Assembly (NCBI GenBank): GCA_913030825.1
Contig: CAJWCU010000005.1
Coordinates: 62,001 to 126,000 of the forward strand
Direction of reading: 5' to 3'
DNA length: 64,000 nt
Origin: an uncultured Rhodospirillaceae bacterium
GTDB lineage: Bacteria; Pseudomonadota; Alphaproteobacteria; Rhodospirillales; Casp-alpha2
This document shows positions 26,335 to 34,605 of the stretch, piece after piece. The position numbers were made by a program, and so were the translations under genes. Under the pieces are notes generated by a model that saw only the letters and a program-made list of their open reading frames with translations, was not told where the DNA came from and did not search any database. How positions within the stretch are numbered: the stretch's first letter is position 1; each line of letters opens with the position of its first letter.

Positions 26335-26439
26335 TTACCGGGGATTATTGGTATGGCCGATGCCGTAGGCGACAGAGGCCAGAAAGGCGACTGCGGAAAC
26401 GATACAAAGGCCCAGAAAAAGAGCGCTACCGGTTGTCAT
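26335..26439 (-). CDS. 34-residue single-span membrane protein under a putative FNR site
   Basis: The ATG at 26439 has AAGGGGGAA about ten bases upstream. The 34 codons encode MTTGSALFLG, then a continuous hydrophobic helix to about residue 26, then a short polar tail YGIGHTNNPR. A perfect FNR-type box lies 68-81 bases before the start, and a strong minus-strand terminator lies after the stop, so this looks like a complete single-gene unit. It is the size of small accessory subunits of respiratory oxidases (CydX, CcoQ-like, CcoM). I do not recognise it as any of them, and no oxidase gene is nearby. Confidence 0.6.
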   Translation of the reverse strand: MTTGSALFLGLCIVSAVAFLASVAYGIGHTNNPR

Positions 26440-26506
26440 GATCTGAATTCCCCCTTTTCAAGCGTGATCAATTCGGGAAGTTTGCCGACCTCCCGCTCCC
26501 CCTTCA

Positions 26507-26520
26507 TTGATCTAAATCAA
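26507..26520. promoter_or_regulatory. FNR/Anr-type box
   Basis: TTGATCTAAATCAA is a perfect match to the FNR consensus TTGAT-N4-ATCAA. It lies between two divergent genes: the small membrane protein (start 26439, minus) and the DctP-like receptor (start 26697, plus). Placement 74 bases from the minus-strand ATG suits an activator site near -41.5 with a short leader. Confidence 0.7.
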
Positions 26521-26696
26521 TCGCCGAAAATTTCCGCCGGGCATGCTTTTTTCCGCCAAACGGGGACAGTGAAATATCCACAGATTGTGCATAACCCCGG
26601 CACGGAAAGACTCTGGCCCCAACGCCCCTTCGGGTACACTTCCCGCACCCGAGGATGGGCCGCCCAGCGTCGGGCCCGGCCCAGGAGGTCAGCGTT

Positions 26697-27914
26697 ATGC
26701 GCAATGCCGTGATAGGCGCCGTCGTCGGATTGGTCGTCGGTGTCGTATTCGGGGTTTCCATCATCGCCCCACGCTTGAAGGCGCCCCTGCCGGCAACCGC
26801 CGCCGAGGTCGTCGCGGAGCTGTCCTCGGACGAGCCCCGCAAGGAAACGCCCGCCGATCCCGAAACGGTATCGGCGCTGGCATCGGAACATGCCGCCGAG
26901 GTCGTCGGTCTTCGTGCCGAAAATCTATTGGCCCCCGCCGCCCCCACACCGCCGGTGCATTGGCGGATGGAAAGTGCCTTTTCCAGCGGCCTGCCCCAGT
27001 TGGGCGCCCAGGCGAAACGCATCGAGACCGAGATCTGGCGCGTTTCCGCGGGACAGATGGAAATCGCCTTTCATGAACCGGGCTCGCTGGTCCGCGAGAA
27101 AGATATCTTCCAGGCCGTCAAGGCGGGCGCCATCGACGCCGCCTTCGTGGCCCCCGAAAGCTGGCCCGCGGAGGTTCCTGCCCTGCAATTGTTCGGCGCC
27201 GTGCCGTTCGGCCCCAGGTCCGAGGAATACCTGGCCTGGCTCTATTTCGGGGGCGGCGAGAAGATGCTGCGCGAAATCGCGGGCGGCCTGGGTGTGCAGA
27301 TCGTCGTCTGCGGCCTGGTATCGCCGGAAGGCGCCGGATGGTACCGCCGTCCGGTCACCACGGTCGAAGACCTGAAGGGTTTGCGCGTGCGCATGACCGG
27401 CCTGGGCGCACAGGTCATGGATCGCCTGGGGGCAGAGACCGTCGACCTGACCGAGGGCGATATCTTTCATGCCTTGGAAACCGGCACCATCGACGCCGCC
27501 GAATATTCCATGCCCGCCATCGACGCGCGCTTGGGCTTGCAGCGCATGGCGCGGAATTATTATTTCCCGGGCTGGCACCAGCCGGCGACATTGCTTGCCC
27601 TGGTGATCAATCATGCCCGTTGGGAAGCCCTCAAACCGGTGCAACGATCGCAGCTAAAGGCGGTCTGCGGCGACAACGTCCGCCATGGCCTGGCCGAGGG
27701 CGAGGCCCTGCAGTACCGCGCCCTTCTGGACCTGACCAAGGAAGGCGTGACCCTGCGGCGCTGGCCGCAGGAAATTCTCGATCAGTTGTCGAAGGCGTGG
27801 AGCGACATCGCCGCCGAGACCTCGGCCGAGGACAAGGATTTCGCCCGGGTGTGGAAGTCGCTCAACCGGTTCCGCAAAGACTACGCCGTCTGGCGGGAAT
27901 TGGGCCAACGCTAA
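26697..27914 (+). CDS. Membrane-anchored TRAP-type receptor protein (DctP/TakP-like)
   Basis: The 405-residue protein starts at the ATG at 26697 behind AGGAGGT. Residues 4-24 (AVIGAVVGLVVGVVFGVSII) form an uncleaved-looking membrane anchor, and residues 25-90 are an acidic Ala/Glu/Pro linker. The DctP domain follows, from about residue 95 (WRMESAFSSGLPQLG), with VEDLKGLRVRM and NYYFPGWHQPATLL. The YYFPGW segment is typical of 2-oxo acid-binding TakP-type receptors. No TRAP permease gene lies beside it; the fused permease at 30408 belongs to a TAXI system. It may serve a permease elsewhere or act as a sensor. Confidence 0.82.
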   Translation: MRNAVIGAVVGLVVGVVFGVSIIAPRLKAPLPATAAEVVAELSSDEPRKETPADPETVSALASEHAAEVVGLRAENLLAPAAPTPPVHWRMESAFSSGLPQLGAQAKRIETEIWRVSAGQMEIAFHEPGSLVREKDIFQAVKAGAIDAAFVAPESWPAEVPALQLFGAVPFGPRSEEYLAWLYFGGGEKMLREIAGGLGVQIVVCGLVSPEGAGWYRRPVTTVEDLKGLRVRMTGLGAQVMDRLGAETVDLTEGDIFHALETGTIDAAEYSMPAIDARLGLQRMARNYYFPGWHQPATLLALVINHARWEALKPVQRSQLKAVCGDNVRHGLAEGEALQYRALLDLTKEGVTLRRWPQEILDQLSKAWSDIAAETSAEDKDFARVWKSLNRFRKDYAVWRELGQR

Positions 27915-27974
27915 GGCGCGTCGCGAGGGACGCCGTTACCCGTTCCGCAATCGGAAATCCGACGACCGGAAAGA

Positions 27975-29132
27975 TCAGCCGCCCGTCGCCGCGTCCTGCG
28001 GATGATCGCCCAGCACATCGGCCGGCAGTTCATCCATTTTGGTCAGCAAGTATTCCAGGTCGGACGATTCGAATTCCACGCCCAGGTCGTCGTATTGCGT
28101 CATGATCCGCTCGATCATGCGGCGGGCGTAGCGTTCGCGGTCGTTCTCGCCGCCGTCCATTTCGGTTTCCCGGCTGACGTCCAGCGCCGCGCGCACGGCC
28201 ATGTATTGGGCCGGCGGCAGATGGGCCTTGTCGAACACGGCGCGAAGCCCCAGGGGCCCGCGGTCATGGATCAGCCGGCGGGCGTTGTCCAACGTCACCC
28301 CGGCCATGGTCGCAATCGCACATTCAAAGAACGTGATATCGCCCATGCAGAGTGCCCGCAGCGTGATCGACGGCGTCAGGCGACCGTGATCGTGTAGTTG
28401 TTTGACCAGGACCATGACATCGTCGACACCGGAATCGGACGACAGGCTGATGGTCGCCCGCTCGCGCGATTGCAGGACGAGATCCGTCGTCATGGCGGCG
28501 GGCAATTCGTGGCGTTTGACCAATTCGTCCCGCAGGTTCTCGGAAACCAGTGTGACCAGGCGTTCCGCCACGGTCACCGGCAGGGACGAACGGTTGACCA
28601 TCGCCGACTGCACGCCGGAACGGTCGCCGAAATCGTCGACGACCTTCTGGAAGGTCTGTTCGGAAATCTTCGCCCCTTCGTTGGCGACCAGGCGTGTCAC
28701 CGCCGCCTCGTTCCCCGTTTCGACCAGCGCTTCGGAAAGCGCTTCGGAAACATGGGCCCGTCCGGCGGCGGCTTCCTGCTTGGCCGGGTTCTGCGAGCCG
28801 ACGATGGCGATCAGGTCATCGTCGTTAAGAACCTTGGAAAACTCGATCATCGGCAGGGCGACCTGATCGACATCGTTGGCCAGGGCCACCGCGACGTCAT
28901 GCGGCACATTGCCGTTCTGCTTCAAATTTTCCGTCAGGGCCTGGCGAACGCGGACTTCCGCATCCTTGACCATCAGGCGAAAGATTTCTTCGGCCAACGC
29001 CCGCTCGCTGTCGGTCAGGCGCCGGGGATTGAACGCCCCCGCGACCTTGGCCGCCGTTTCGGCGCGGTTGACGGGCGTGGGATCGGACAACAGCCGCGCG
29101 ACATCCGATTGGCTCAGTTTATCTGCCGGCAT
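27975..29132 (-). CDS. DUF2336 domain protein
   Basis: The 385-residue soluble, helical protein fits the DUF2336 family common in Rhodospirillales and other alphaproteobacteria. It carries HEAT-like repeated units, each with a pattern like VRVRQALTENLKQNGNVPHD, LALPMIEFSKVLND and EAVTRLVANEGAKISEQ. The C-terminal acidic tail (MDELPADVLGDHPQDAATGG) is not conserved. The function is unknown. It is convergent with the receptor gene and divergent from the cytochrome c gene. Confidence 0.82.
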   Translation of the reverse strand: MPADKLSQSDVARLLSDPTPVNRAETAAKVAGAFNPRRLTDSERALAEEIFRLMVKDAEVRVRQALTENLKQNGNVPHDVAVALANDVDQVALPMIEFSKVLNDDDLIAIVGSQNPAKQEAAAGRAHVSEALSEALVETGNEAAVTRLVANEGAKISEQTFQKVVDDFGDRSGVQSAMVNRSSLPVTVAERLVTLVSENLRDELVKRHELPAAMTTDLVLQSRERATISLSSDSGVDDVMVLVKQLHDHGRLTPSITLRALCMGDITFFECAIATMAGVTLDNARRLIHDRGPLGLRAVFDKAHLPPAQYMAVRAALDVSRETEMDGGENDRERYARRMIERIMTQYDDLGVEFESSDLEYLLTKMDELPADVLGDHPQDAATGG

Positions 29133-29464
29133 GAGTTAACGACTCTCCTTTCACAGTCTCGGGGGATCGGCCCCCATGACTGCGCCCACGATCTTCCATG
29201 TCCGGGGAGTATACGTCGGAACGCGGTTCGAATGAAATCCTCTCCCGGCGGCGCCGAGGAGCGCCCCACTCCACCCCTTGCCTTATCCTTGCCACACCTT
29301 CGCCATACCGTCGGGCCGTGTCCGGCATCCGTGCGGCGCGGCCGCGAACAAAGGCCCGGCCACCGATCGGGTTCGCGATTGCGCAGGACCACTACGATGA
29401 AGATAATGCGGGCCGCCGCCAATTAACGGCGGGCCCGTGTAAAAATGGAAGGTTTGCTAGGTTC
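29133..29464. other. 332-base divergent spacer between DUF2336 and cytochrome c genes
   Basis: It contains the cytochrome c promoter candidate (29379-29407) and presumably the DUF2336 promoter. Short in-frame extensions of the cytochrome reading exist here but lack a ribosome site or signal-peptide logic. I see no RNA gene or repeat. Confidence 0.4.
29379..29407 (+). promoter_or_regulatory. Candidate promoter of the cytochrome c gene
   Basis: TTGCGC (29379-29384) and GATAAT (29402-29407) are 17 bases apart, giving a leader of about 50 bases before the ATG at 29465. Confidence 0.5.
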
Positions 29465-29881
29465 ATGAAACATCTCACCCTGATGGCTGCCGCCGTCGCC
29501 GGCATCACCGCGTCCATGATGGTCGCCGCCGCGCCGGTTCAGGCCGACGCCGCCAAGGCATTCAAGAAGAACCGTTGTGCCCAGTGTCATACGGTTTCCG
29601 GAAAACACACCATCGGCCCGTCCCTCAAGGGCATCATGGGCCGCAAGGCCGGCACGGCCGAGGGCTACAAATCCTCGCGCTATTCGAAATCTCTGATCGC
29701 CGCCGGTGAAAAGGGCCTAGTCTGGAACGACAAGACCATCGACGCCTATATCACCAACCCGAAACAGTTCCTGCGCGATTATCTGGACGACCCCAAGGCG
29801 CGGTCGAAGATGGCCTATCCGGGCCTCAAGAAGGAAGATCAGCGCGCGTTGATCGTCGAATACCTGAACAGCGTCAAATGA
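29465..29881 (+). CDS. Class I c-type cytochrome (cytochrome c2-like)
   Basis: The 138-residue protein has a Sec signal (to about Ala27, PVQADAAK) and is exported to the periplasm. The haem site CAQCH is at residues 38-42, and the axial Met ligand lies in SKMAYPGLKK near residue 118. YITNPKQFLRDYL and ALIVEYLNSVK are typical of the class I mitochondrial-type/c2 fold. It should shuttle electrons between bc1 complex and oxidases or other reductases. It is monocistronic, with its own promoter and terminator. Confidence 0.93.
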   Translation: MKHLTLMAAAVAGITASMMVAAAPVQADAAKAFKKNRCAQCHTVSGKHTIGPSLKGIMGRKAGTAEGYKSSRYSKSLIAAGEKGLVWNDKTIDAYITNPKQFLRDYLDDPKARSKMAYPGLKKEDQRALIVEYLNSVK

Positions 29882-29902
29882 CCTGACGCCATCGGGTCAC
29901 GA

Positions 29903-29938
29903 AAAACCGCCGCCTCGGCATTCCGGGGCGGCGGTTTT
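29903..29938. terminator. Bidirectional intrinsic terminator between cytochrome c and uspA-like genes
   Basis: AAAACCGCCGCC (29903-29914) pairs with GGCGGCGGTTTT (29927-29938) with T-rich flanks on both strands, serving both convergent genes. Confidence 0.85.
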
Positions 29939-29960
29939 CTTTTGGGCGTGCAACGGGCGG

Positions 29961-30389
29961 TCAGCGGACGATCAGCACCGTCTGCGCCGCGTGGCGCACG
30001 ATATGGGCGGTATTGGGCCCGACCTCGAAGTCCTCGCCTTCATCGGACGATCGCGTCGACAGGATCAGCATGTCGCAGGAGATTTCCCCGGCAATTCGGA
30101 GAATTTCCTCGTAGGCGCGGCCATGGCCGACGATGTGCTGCACCTTGATGTCGTCGGGAACGTTTTCGCTGACCCAGGCGTGCAGGCGGGCGTTGGCCTC
30201 GTCCAGGGCTTTTTCCTCGAAATCCTTGGGAAAGAAGCTGGCGACCAAGGTCATGCCGAAATCAGGCACGACCGCCATGACGTGAAGGTCCGCGCCGAAG
30301 GCCTTGGCGAGTGCCACTGCCTGAGGTGCGGCGCGATCCCAGGTCGAAGCGTCTTCAAGATCGATGGCGAGAAGAATGTCCTTGTACAT
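29961..30389 (-). CDS. Universal stress protein (UspA family) linked to TRAP transporter
   Basis: The 142-residue single-domain Usp has N-terminal MYKDILLAIDLEDAS and the ATP-binding loop near the C-terminus as GHGRAYEEI, with STRSSDEGEDFEVGPNTAHIV then TVLIVR; the usual G-x2-G-x9-G(S/T) is altered (STRSSDEGED). It starts 18 bases after the TRAP permease stop. In Halomonas the Usp protein TeaD is encoded beside the TeaABC TRAP transporter and modulates uptake, so a regulatory role on this transporter is a reasonable inference. Confidence 0.88.
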   Translation of the reverse strand: MYKDILLAIDLEDASTWDRAAPQAVALAKAFGADLHVMAVVPDFGMTLVASFFPKDFEEKALDEANARLHAWVSENVPDDIKVQHIVGHGRAYEEILRIAGEISCDMLILSTRSSDEGEDFEVGPNTAHIVRHAAQTVLIVR

Positions 30390-30407
30390 GGTTTTGTCTC
30401 CTTCCCC

Positions 30408-33011
30408 TTAGGCGCCCGCGGGGTCCGGGTGCAGGCGCCGGCGGCCTCGTTGCATGAACACCACGAGCCCCAACAGCGCCAAGGCGGGAATATACAGGAT
30501 ATGCTTCGGCAGGCGGTCGGTTTCCCGTTCGACGGAAACGATCTCCCAATCGAAGTCGATCTTCTGCTTTTCGGCGGCACTTCCGAAGACGACGACGTCG
30601 ACGATCTTCTTGCCCTCATCCTCGCGCAACTCCAGGCCCGCGAATTTCAGGCGCTCCACCCCCGGCGCCTTCGGGCCGAGCGGCAGCATCACCGTCTTGT
30701 CCACCTCGTCGCCCTCCAGCGTCTGGCCCGTAACGCGCAGGCGCACCTGGGCGTCGGCCGGCATCTTGGCCGCGACATCTTCGATCTGGGTCGCCGGAAC
30801 TGATTCCAGCGGCGGCACGATCATGTCCATCCAGAACCCTGGCCTGAACAAGGTGAAGGTGATCAGCAGCAACGCGACCGTCTCCCAGACCTTGTTCCTG
30901 ACCAGGAAGAAGCCTTGCGTCGCCGCCGCGAACAGCATCACGGCTATGACCGAGGTGACGATCACCAGGATCAGGTGGAAAGGCCCTTCGATGCCGATCA
31001 TCAACAATTCCGTGTTGAAGATGAACATGAAGGGCAGGACCGCCGTACGAATGTCGTAGGTGAAGCCCTGGACACCCGTCTTGATCGGATCGCCGCCCGA
31101 GATCGCCGCCGCCGCATAGGCCGCCAGGCCCACCGGTGGCGTGTCGTCGGCCAGGATGCCGAAGTAGAAGACGAACAGGTGCACGGCGATCAGCGGCACG
31201 ATCAGGCCGTTGTTGGCGCCCACGGTGACGATGACCTGGGCCATCAGGGACGACACGACGATGTAGTTCGCCGTAGTCGGCAGCCCCATGCCGAGAACGA
31301 TGCAGGACACCGCCGTCAGCAACAGCAGGATGATCAGGTTGCCGCCGGACAGGATTTCCATGGCCTCGGTGATGACCTGGCTGATCGGCGTCAGAGTCAC
31401 GGCGCCGACGACGATGCCCGCCGCCGCCGTGGCGACGCCGATGCCGACCATGTTGCGCGAGCCGTTCATCATGCCTTCGATCAGGTCATTGAAGCTTTCG
31501 CGCCAGGTTTCCGGCCCGGCCCCGTTGCCCCGGAAATAGGACTGCAACGGCCGCTGCGTCAGCAGCATGAAGACCTTGAGAACGACCGCCCAGAAGGCGC
31601 TGAGCCCGGGCGAGAAACGCTCGACCAGCAGGCACCACATCAACAGGCCGACGGGCAGCAGGTAGTAGAGCCCGGCCTTCACCGTCGGGCCCGTTTCCGG
31701 CAGGACGTCAACCGATTCCATGATGCCCAGTTCTTTGTAATTGGCGGCGTAACGGACGAGGCCGAGATAGGCAACGACCAGGATCACCGCGGCAATCCAC
31801 GGCGTCGCGTCGCCCATCGTTTCCTTGGTCCAGCCGAAGCCGTAATAGACCGCCGCCCCCAGCACGATCATGCCGACGGGCACGGTCGTCCAGATCACGG
31901 CGCGCTGCGCCATGGTCGGCTTGTCCGTGCGCTTGAGGCCCTGCATCCCGGCCTTCATCGCCTCCAGATGCACGATATAGACCAGCGCGATATAGGAAAT
32001 GATCGCCGGCAGGAAGGCGTGCTTGATGACCTCGACATAGGAAATGCCGACGTATTCGACCATCAGGAACGCCGCCGCCCCCATGACCGGCGGGGTCAGC
32101 TGGCCGTTGGTCGACGACGCGACCTCGACGGCGCCCGCCTTCTCGGCCGAGAAGCCGACCTTGCGCATCAGCGGAATGGTGAACACACCGGTCGTCACCA
32201 CGTTGGCGATGGACGAGCCGGAAATCATCCCGGTCATGGCCGAGGACACGACGGCGGCCTTGGCTGGCCCACCGCGGAAATGCCCCATCAGGGCGAACGA
32301 CACCTGAATGAAGTAGTTGCCGGCGCCGCCCTTTTCCAAAAGCCCGCCGAACAGCACGAAGATGAAGACCAGCGAGGTCGAAACCCCGAGAGCGACGCCG
32401 AACACACCTTCCTGGGTGATCCAAAGGTGCGACATGGCGCGGTCGATGCTGGCCCCTTTCCACATCAGAACCTCGGGCGCGTATTCACCGAAGAAGATGT
32501 AAACCAGGAAGACCGAGGCGACGATCACCAGCGGCAGACCGAGGGCGCGCCGCGCGGCTTCCAATAACAGGATGATGCCAAGGCCGGAATGCACCAGATC
32601 CGCCGTCGTCGGCAGGCCCGGGCGCTCGGCGATCTCGTTGGCGAAAACCGCGAGATAGAGCGCACACCAGGCGGCGGCGGCGGCCAGGATCCAATCCTGG
32701 ATGGGGATGAAGTCACGCGGCGATTTCTTGGTCGCCGGGAAAATCAGAAACGTCAGGAAAATCGCGAAGGCCAGATGGGCCGGCCGCGTATGCGTATTGG
32801 TCAGCAGGGGGATGTATTTTGCCGCCACGATCGGCAGGGGCGAGGCGATCCAAATCTGAAAGATGGCCCAAGCCAGAAGAATGGCGGAAATGATCTTGAC
32901 GACGGTTGGCCCGGGATTGCGGGCACCCGTTTCGGCGGAGGCGACGATATCGTCGGCGGCCGCGAGATCGGCGACGTCGGACTGGGAATTGGGAGCCGGT
33001 TGCTCGCTCAT
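30408..33011 (-). CDS. TRAP transporter fused permease (DctQ-DctM type) with C-terminal DUF3394
   Basis: The 867-residue polytopic inner-membrane protein combines the small and large TRAP permease parts in one chain, as in TAXI-type TRAP systems. It has GSSIANVVTTGVFTIPLMRK (large-subunit signature) near residue 270 and GLPTTANYIVVSSLM near 585, with many hydrophobic spans between. After about residue 740 a soluble segment with IVDVVVFGSAAEKQKIDFDW, followed by a last helix, matches the DUF3394 extension. It uses an ion gradient to drive uptake of ligand delivered by TAXI receptors. Two such receptor genes lie upstream in the same direction. Confidence 0.93.
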   Translation of the reverse strand: MSEQPAPNSQSDVADLAAADDIVASAETGARNPGPTVVKIISAILLAWAIFQIWIASPLPIVAAKYIPLLTNTHTRPAHLAFAIFLTFLIFPATKKSPRDFIPIQDWILAAAAAWCALYLAVFANEIAERPGLPTTADLVHSGLGIILLLEAARRALGLPLVIVASVFLVYIFFGEYAPEVLMWKGASIDRAMSHLWITQEGVFGVALGVSTSLVFIFVLFGGLLEKGGAGNYFIQVSFALMGHFRGGPAKAAVVSSAMTGMISGSSIANVVTTGVFTIPLMRKVGFSAEKAGAVEVASSTNGQLTPPVMGAAAFLMVEYVGISYVEVIKHAFLPAIISYIALVYIVHLEAMKAGMQGLKRTDKPTMAQRAVIWTTVPVGMIVLGAAVYYGFGWTKETMGDATPWIAAVILVVAYLGLVRYAANYKELGIMESVDVLPETGPTVKAGLYYLLPVGLLMWCLLVERFSPGLSAFWAVVLKVFMLLTQRPLQSYFRGNGAGPETWRESFNDLIEGMMNGSRNMVGIGVATAAAGIVVGAVTLTPISQVITEAMEILSGGNLIILLLLTAVSCIVLGMGLPTTANYIVVSSLMAQVIVTVGANNGLIVPLIAVHLFVFYFGILADDTPPVGLAAYAAAAISGGDPIKTGVQGFTYDIRTAVLPFMFIFNTELLMIGIEGPFHLILVIVTSVIAVMLFAAATQGFFLVRNKVWETVALLLITFTLFRPGFWMDMIVPPLESVPATQIEDVAAKMPADAQVRLRVTGQTLEGDEVDKTVMLPLGPKAPGVERLKFAGLELREDEGKKIVDVVVFGSAAEKQKIDFDWEIVSVERETDRLPKHILYIPALALLGLVVFMQRGRRRLHPDPAGA

Positions 33012-33091
33012 CTTTTTTTACCCCCCCTGTGCAGCCCCCCCGAAAATCGGGCCGGCGCTGGTTCGTTCACATGAATTCCGTGGTTTGGAGA

Positions 33092-33117
33092 CGGCCCCGG
33101 GGAAATCCCCGGGGCCG
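33092..33117 (-). other. Perfect 11-bp stem hairpin between TAXI receptor and permease genes
   Basis: CGGCCCCGGGG (33092-33102) and its exact complement (33107-33117) flank a 4-base loop, 17 bases after the receptor stop. No U-run follows, so it is better suited to protect receptor mRNA 3' ends than to terminate. The permease ATG is 80 bases further down. Confidence 0.6.
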
Positions 33118-33133
33118 ATCCAACGGATCGCGG

Positions 33134-34105
33134 TTACTTAATCAGACCCGCTTCCTTGTAGTACTTCATGGCCCCGCCATGGAGCGGCGCGGACAGCGAA
33201 TCCTTGACCATCTCTTCCTTCTTGAGGACGGCGAAGGCCGGGTGAAGCTTCTTGAAGGTGTCGAAGTTTTCGAACACCGCCTTGACGACTTCGTAGACAA
33301 CCTTGTCCGGCGTCCGGGTCGAAGCGACGAAGGTCGCGCCCACGCCATAGGTCTTCACGGCGTCCGGCGTCCCGGCATAAAGGCCGCCCGGGATCGTCGC
33401 ATAGCGGTAGAAGGAGTTTTCCTTCACCAGCTTGTCGACGGCGGCACCGGAAACCTCGACCAGGTTGCCGTCACAGGAGGTGGCGGCTTCCTTCAGAGAA
33501 GCGTTCGGGTGACCGACCAGGAAGAAGAAGGCGTCGATCTTGTTGTCGCAAAGGGCCTGGGCCTGTTCGCCGGACTTGAACTCGGCGGCCAGCGCCAGAT
33601 CGTCGGTTTTCCAGCCGAGCGCGTCCTGCAGGACGTCCCAGGTCGCGCGGGTGCCGGAACCCGGGTTGCCGACGTTCACGCGCTTGCCCTTCAGGTCCAT
33701 GATCGTTTTGATGTTCTTGTCCTTGCGGGCCATGATGGTGACCGGCTCGGGATGGACGGAGAACACCGCGCGCAGTTCCTTGAAGGCACCCTGATCCTTG
33801 AACTTGGACGTGCCGTTATACGCATGATACTGCCAATCGGACTGGGCGACGCCCATGTCCAGATCACCGGCGCGGATGGCGTTGATGTTGAACACGGAAC
33901 CACCGGTCGACTCGACCGAGCAGCGCACGCCGTGGTCTTTGCGGCCCTTGTTGACCAAACGGCAGATCGAGCCGCCGGTCGGGTAATAAACGCCGGTGAC
34001 GCCACCGGTGCCGATGGTGACGAAGTCCGCCGCCTGGGCGTTGGACAGACCGACCACCATCGCCGCAGCGACGGCCGTAGCGGCCAAAGGTTTCGAAAGG
34101 AACAT
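33134..34105 (-). CDS. TAXI family TRAP solute-binding protein (first receptor)
   Basis: The 323-residue periplasmic receptor has signal [20 protein letters not shown] ending near SNAQA-A. It carries TAXI motifs: [20 protein letters not shown] (mature N-terminus), [39 protein letters not shown] and [14 protein letters not shown]. The family binds small anions or amino acids (glutamate and 2-oxoglutarate are known ligands of some members). The ATG at 34105 is preceded by AGGAGG. It is directly upstream of the fused permease, across a stable hairpin. Confidence 0.93.
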   Translation of the reverse strand: MFLSKPLAATAVAAAMVVGLSNAQAADFVTIGTGGVTGVYYPTGGSICRLVNKGRKDHGVRCSVESTGGSVFNINAIRAGDLDMGVAQSDWQYHAYNGTSKFKDQGAFKELRAVFSVHPEPVTIMARKDKNIKTIMDLKGKRVNVGNPGSGTRATWDVLQDALGWKTDDLALAAEFKSGEQAQALCDNKIDAFFFLVGHPNASLKEAATSCDGNLVEVSGAAVDKLVKENSFYRYATIPGGLYAGTPDAVKTYGVGATFVASTRTPDKVVYEVVKAVFENFDTFKKLHPAFAVLKKEEMVKDSLSAPLHGGAMKYYKEAGLIK

Positions 34106-34127
34106 CTCCAATCCTCCTTGGATTTCT

Positions 34128-34466
34128 TTAGGGTTGATCGTTGATTTGACGCCGGACGGGTGCGGCGGGCGCACCTTCCGACAGGGGAGTTCCCAGGAAC
34201 CGGGCGGTTGCATCTTCTGGCATCCGCGCGCCGATAACCCGGTTGTCCGCCGAGGCATGGCCCGGCGTATCGGGCAGGCACAGCCAGGGGCGATCCGCCC
34301 CGGCGGCCGGACTGAAAGCCCGAATTTCGTTGAAAGAATGGGAAAGGTCGCTCCAGGGAACGAATGCAGCGGGATAGGTATAATCGCGATTTGGCCGGGG
34401 ATCGGACATCGCGGCGACATACTCCGCCGCGGGCGTCCCCTCAAGACTCCGCCCAAATCCCGCCAT
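34128..34466 (-). CDS. Hypothetical protein, 112 residues, between the two TAXI receptor genes
   Basis: The ATG at 34466 is preceded by AGGGA at normal spacing, and the frame ends 22 bases before the first TAXI receptor start. Codon use is plausible for this genome and less biased than in strong genes. The product has no signal or membrane helix. It contains [20 protein letters not shown] and many Pro, Ala and Arg residues. I do not recognise a family, and it could be a non-coding leader region. Conservation among relatives would decide. Confidence 0.4.
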   Translation of the reverse strand: MAGFGRSLEGTPAAEYVAAMSDPRPNRDYTYPAAFVPWSDLSHSFNEIRAFSPAAGADRPWLCLPDTPGHASADNRVIGARMPEDATARFLGTPLSEGAPAAPVRRQINDQP

Positions 34467-34605
34467 AAGCATCCCTGAACATTTTCGTTACGGGAAAGTG
34501 TAGCACATTGCCCGCAAAGGCCAACGGCGAAGATCAGACTCGTTCTGGCGTGTCTTTATCCCGCACATAAGGATGCAAAGGGTGGGCCGGGCCGGGACAG
34601 GCGCC

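Noticed and set aside
30915-32567. 550-codon plus-strand frame opposite the TRAP permease
   Set aside because: The His/Asp/Arg-rich translation has no motif. The minus strand encodes a full TRAP permease.
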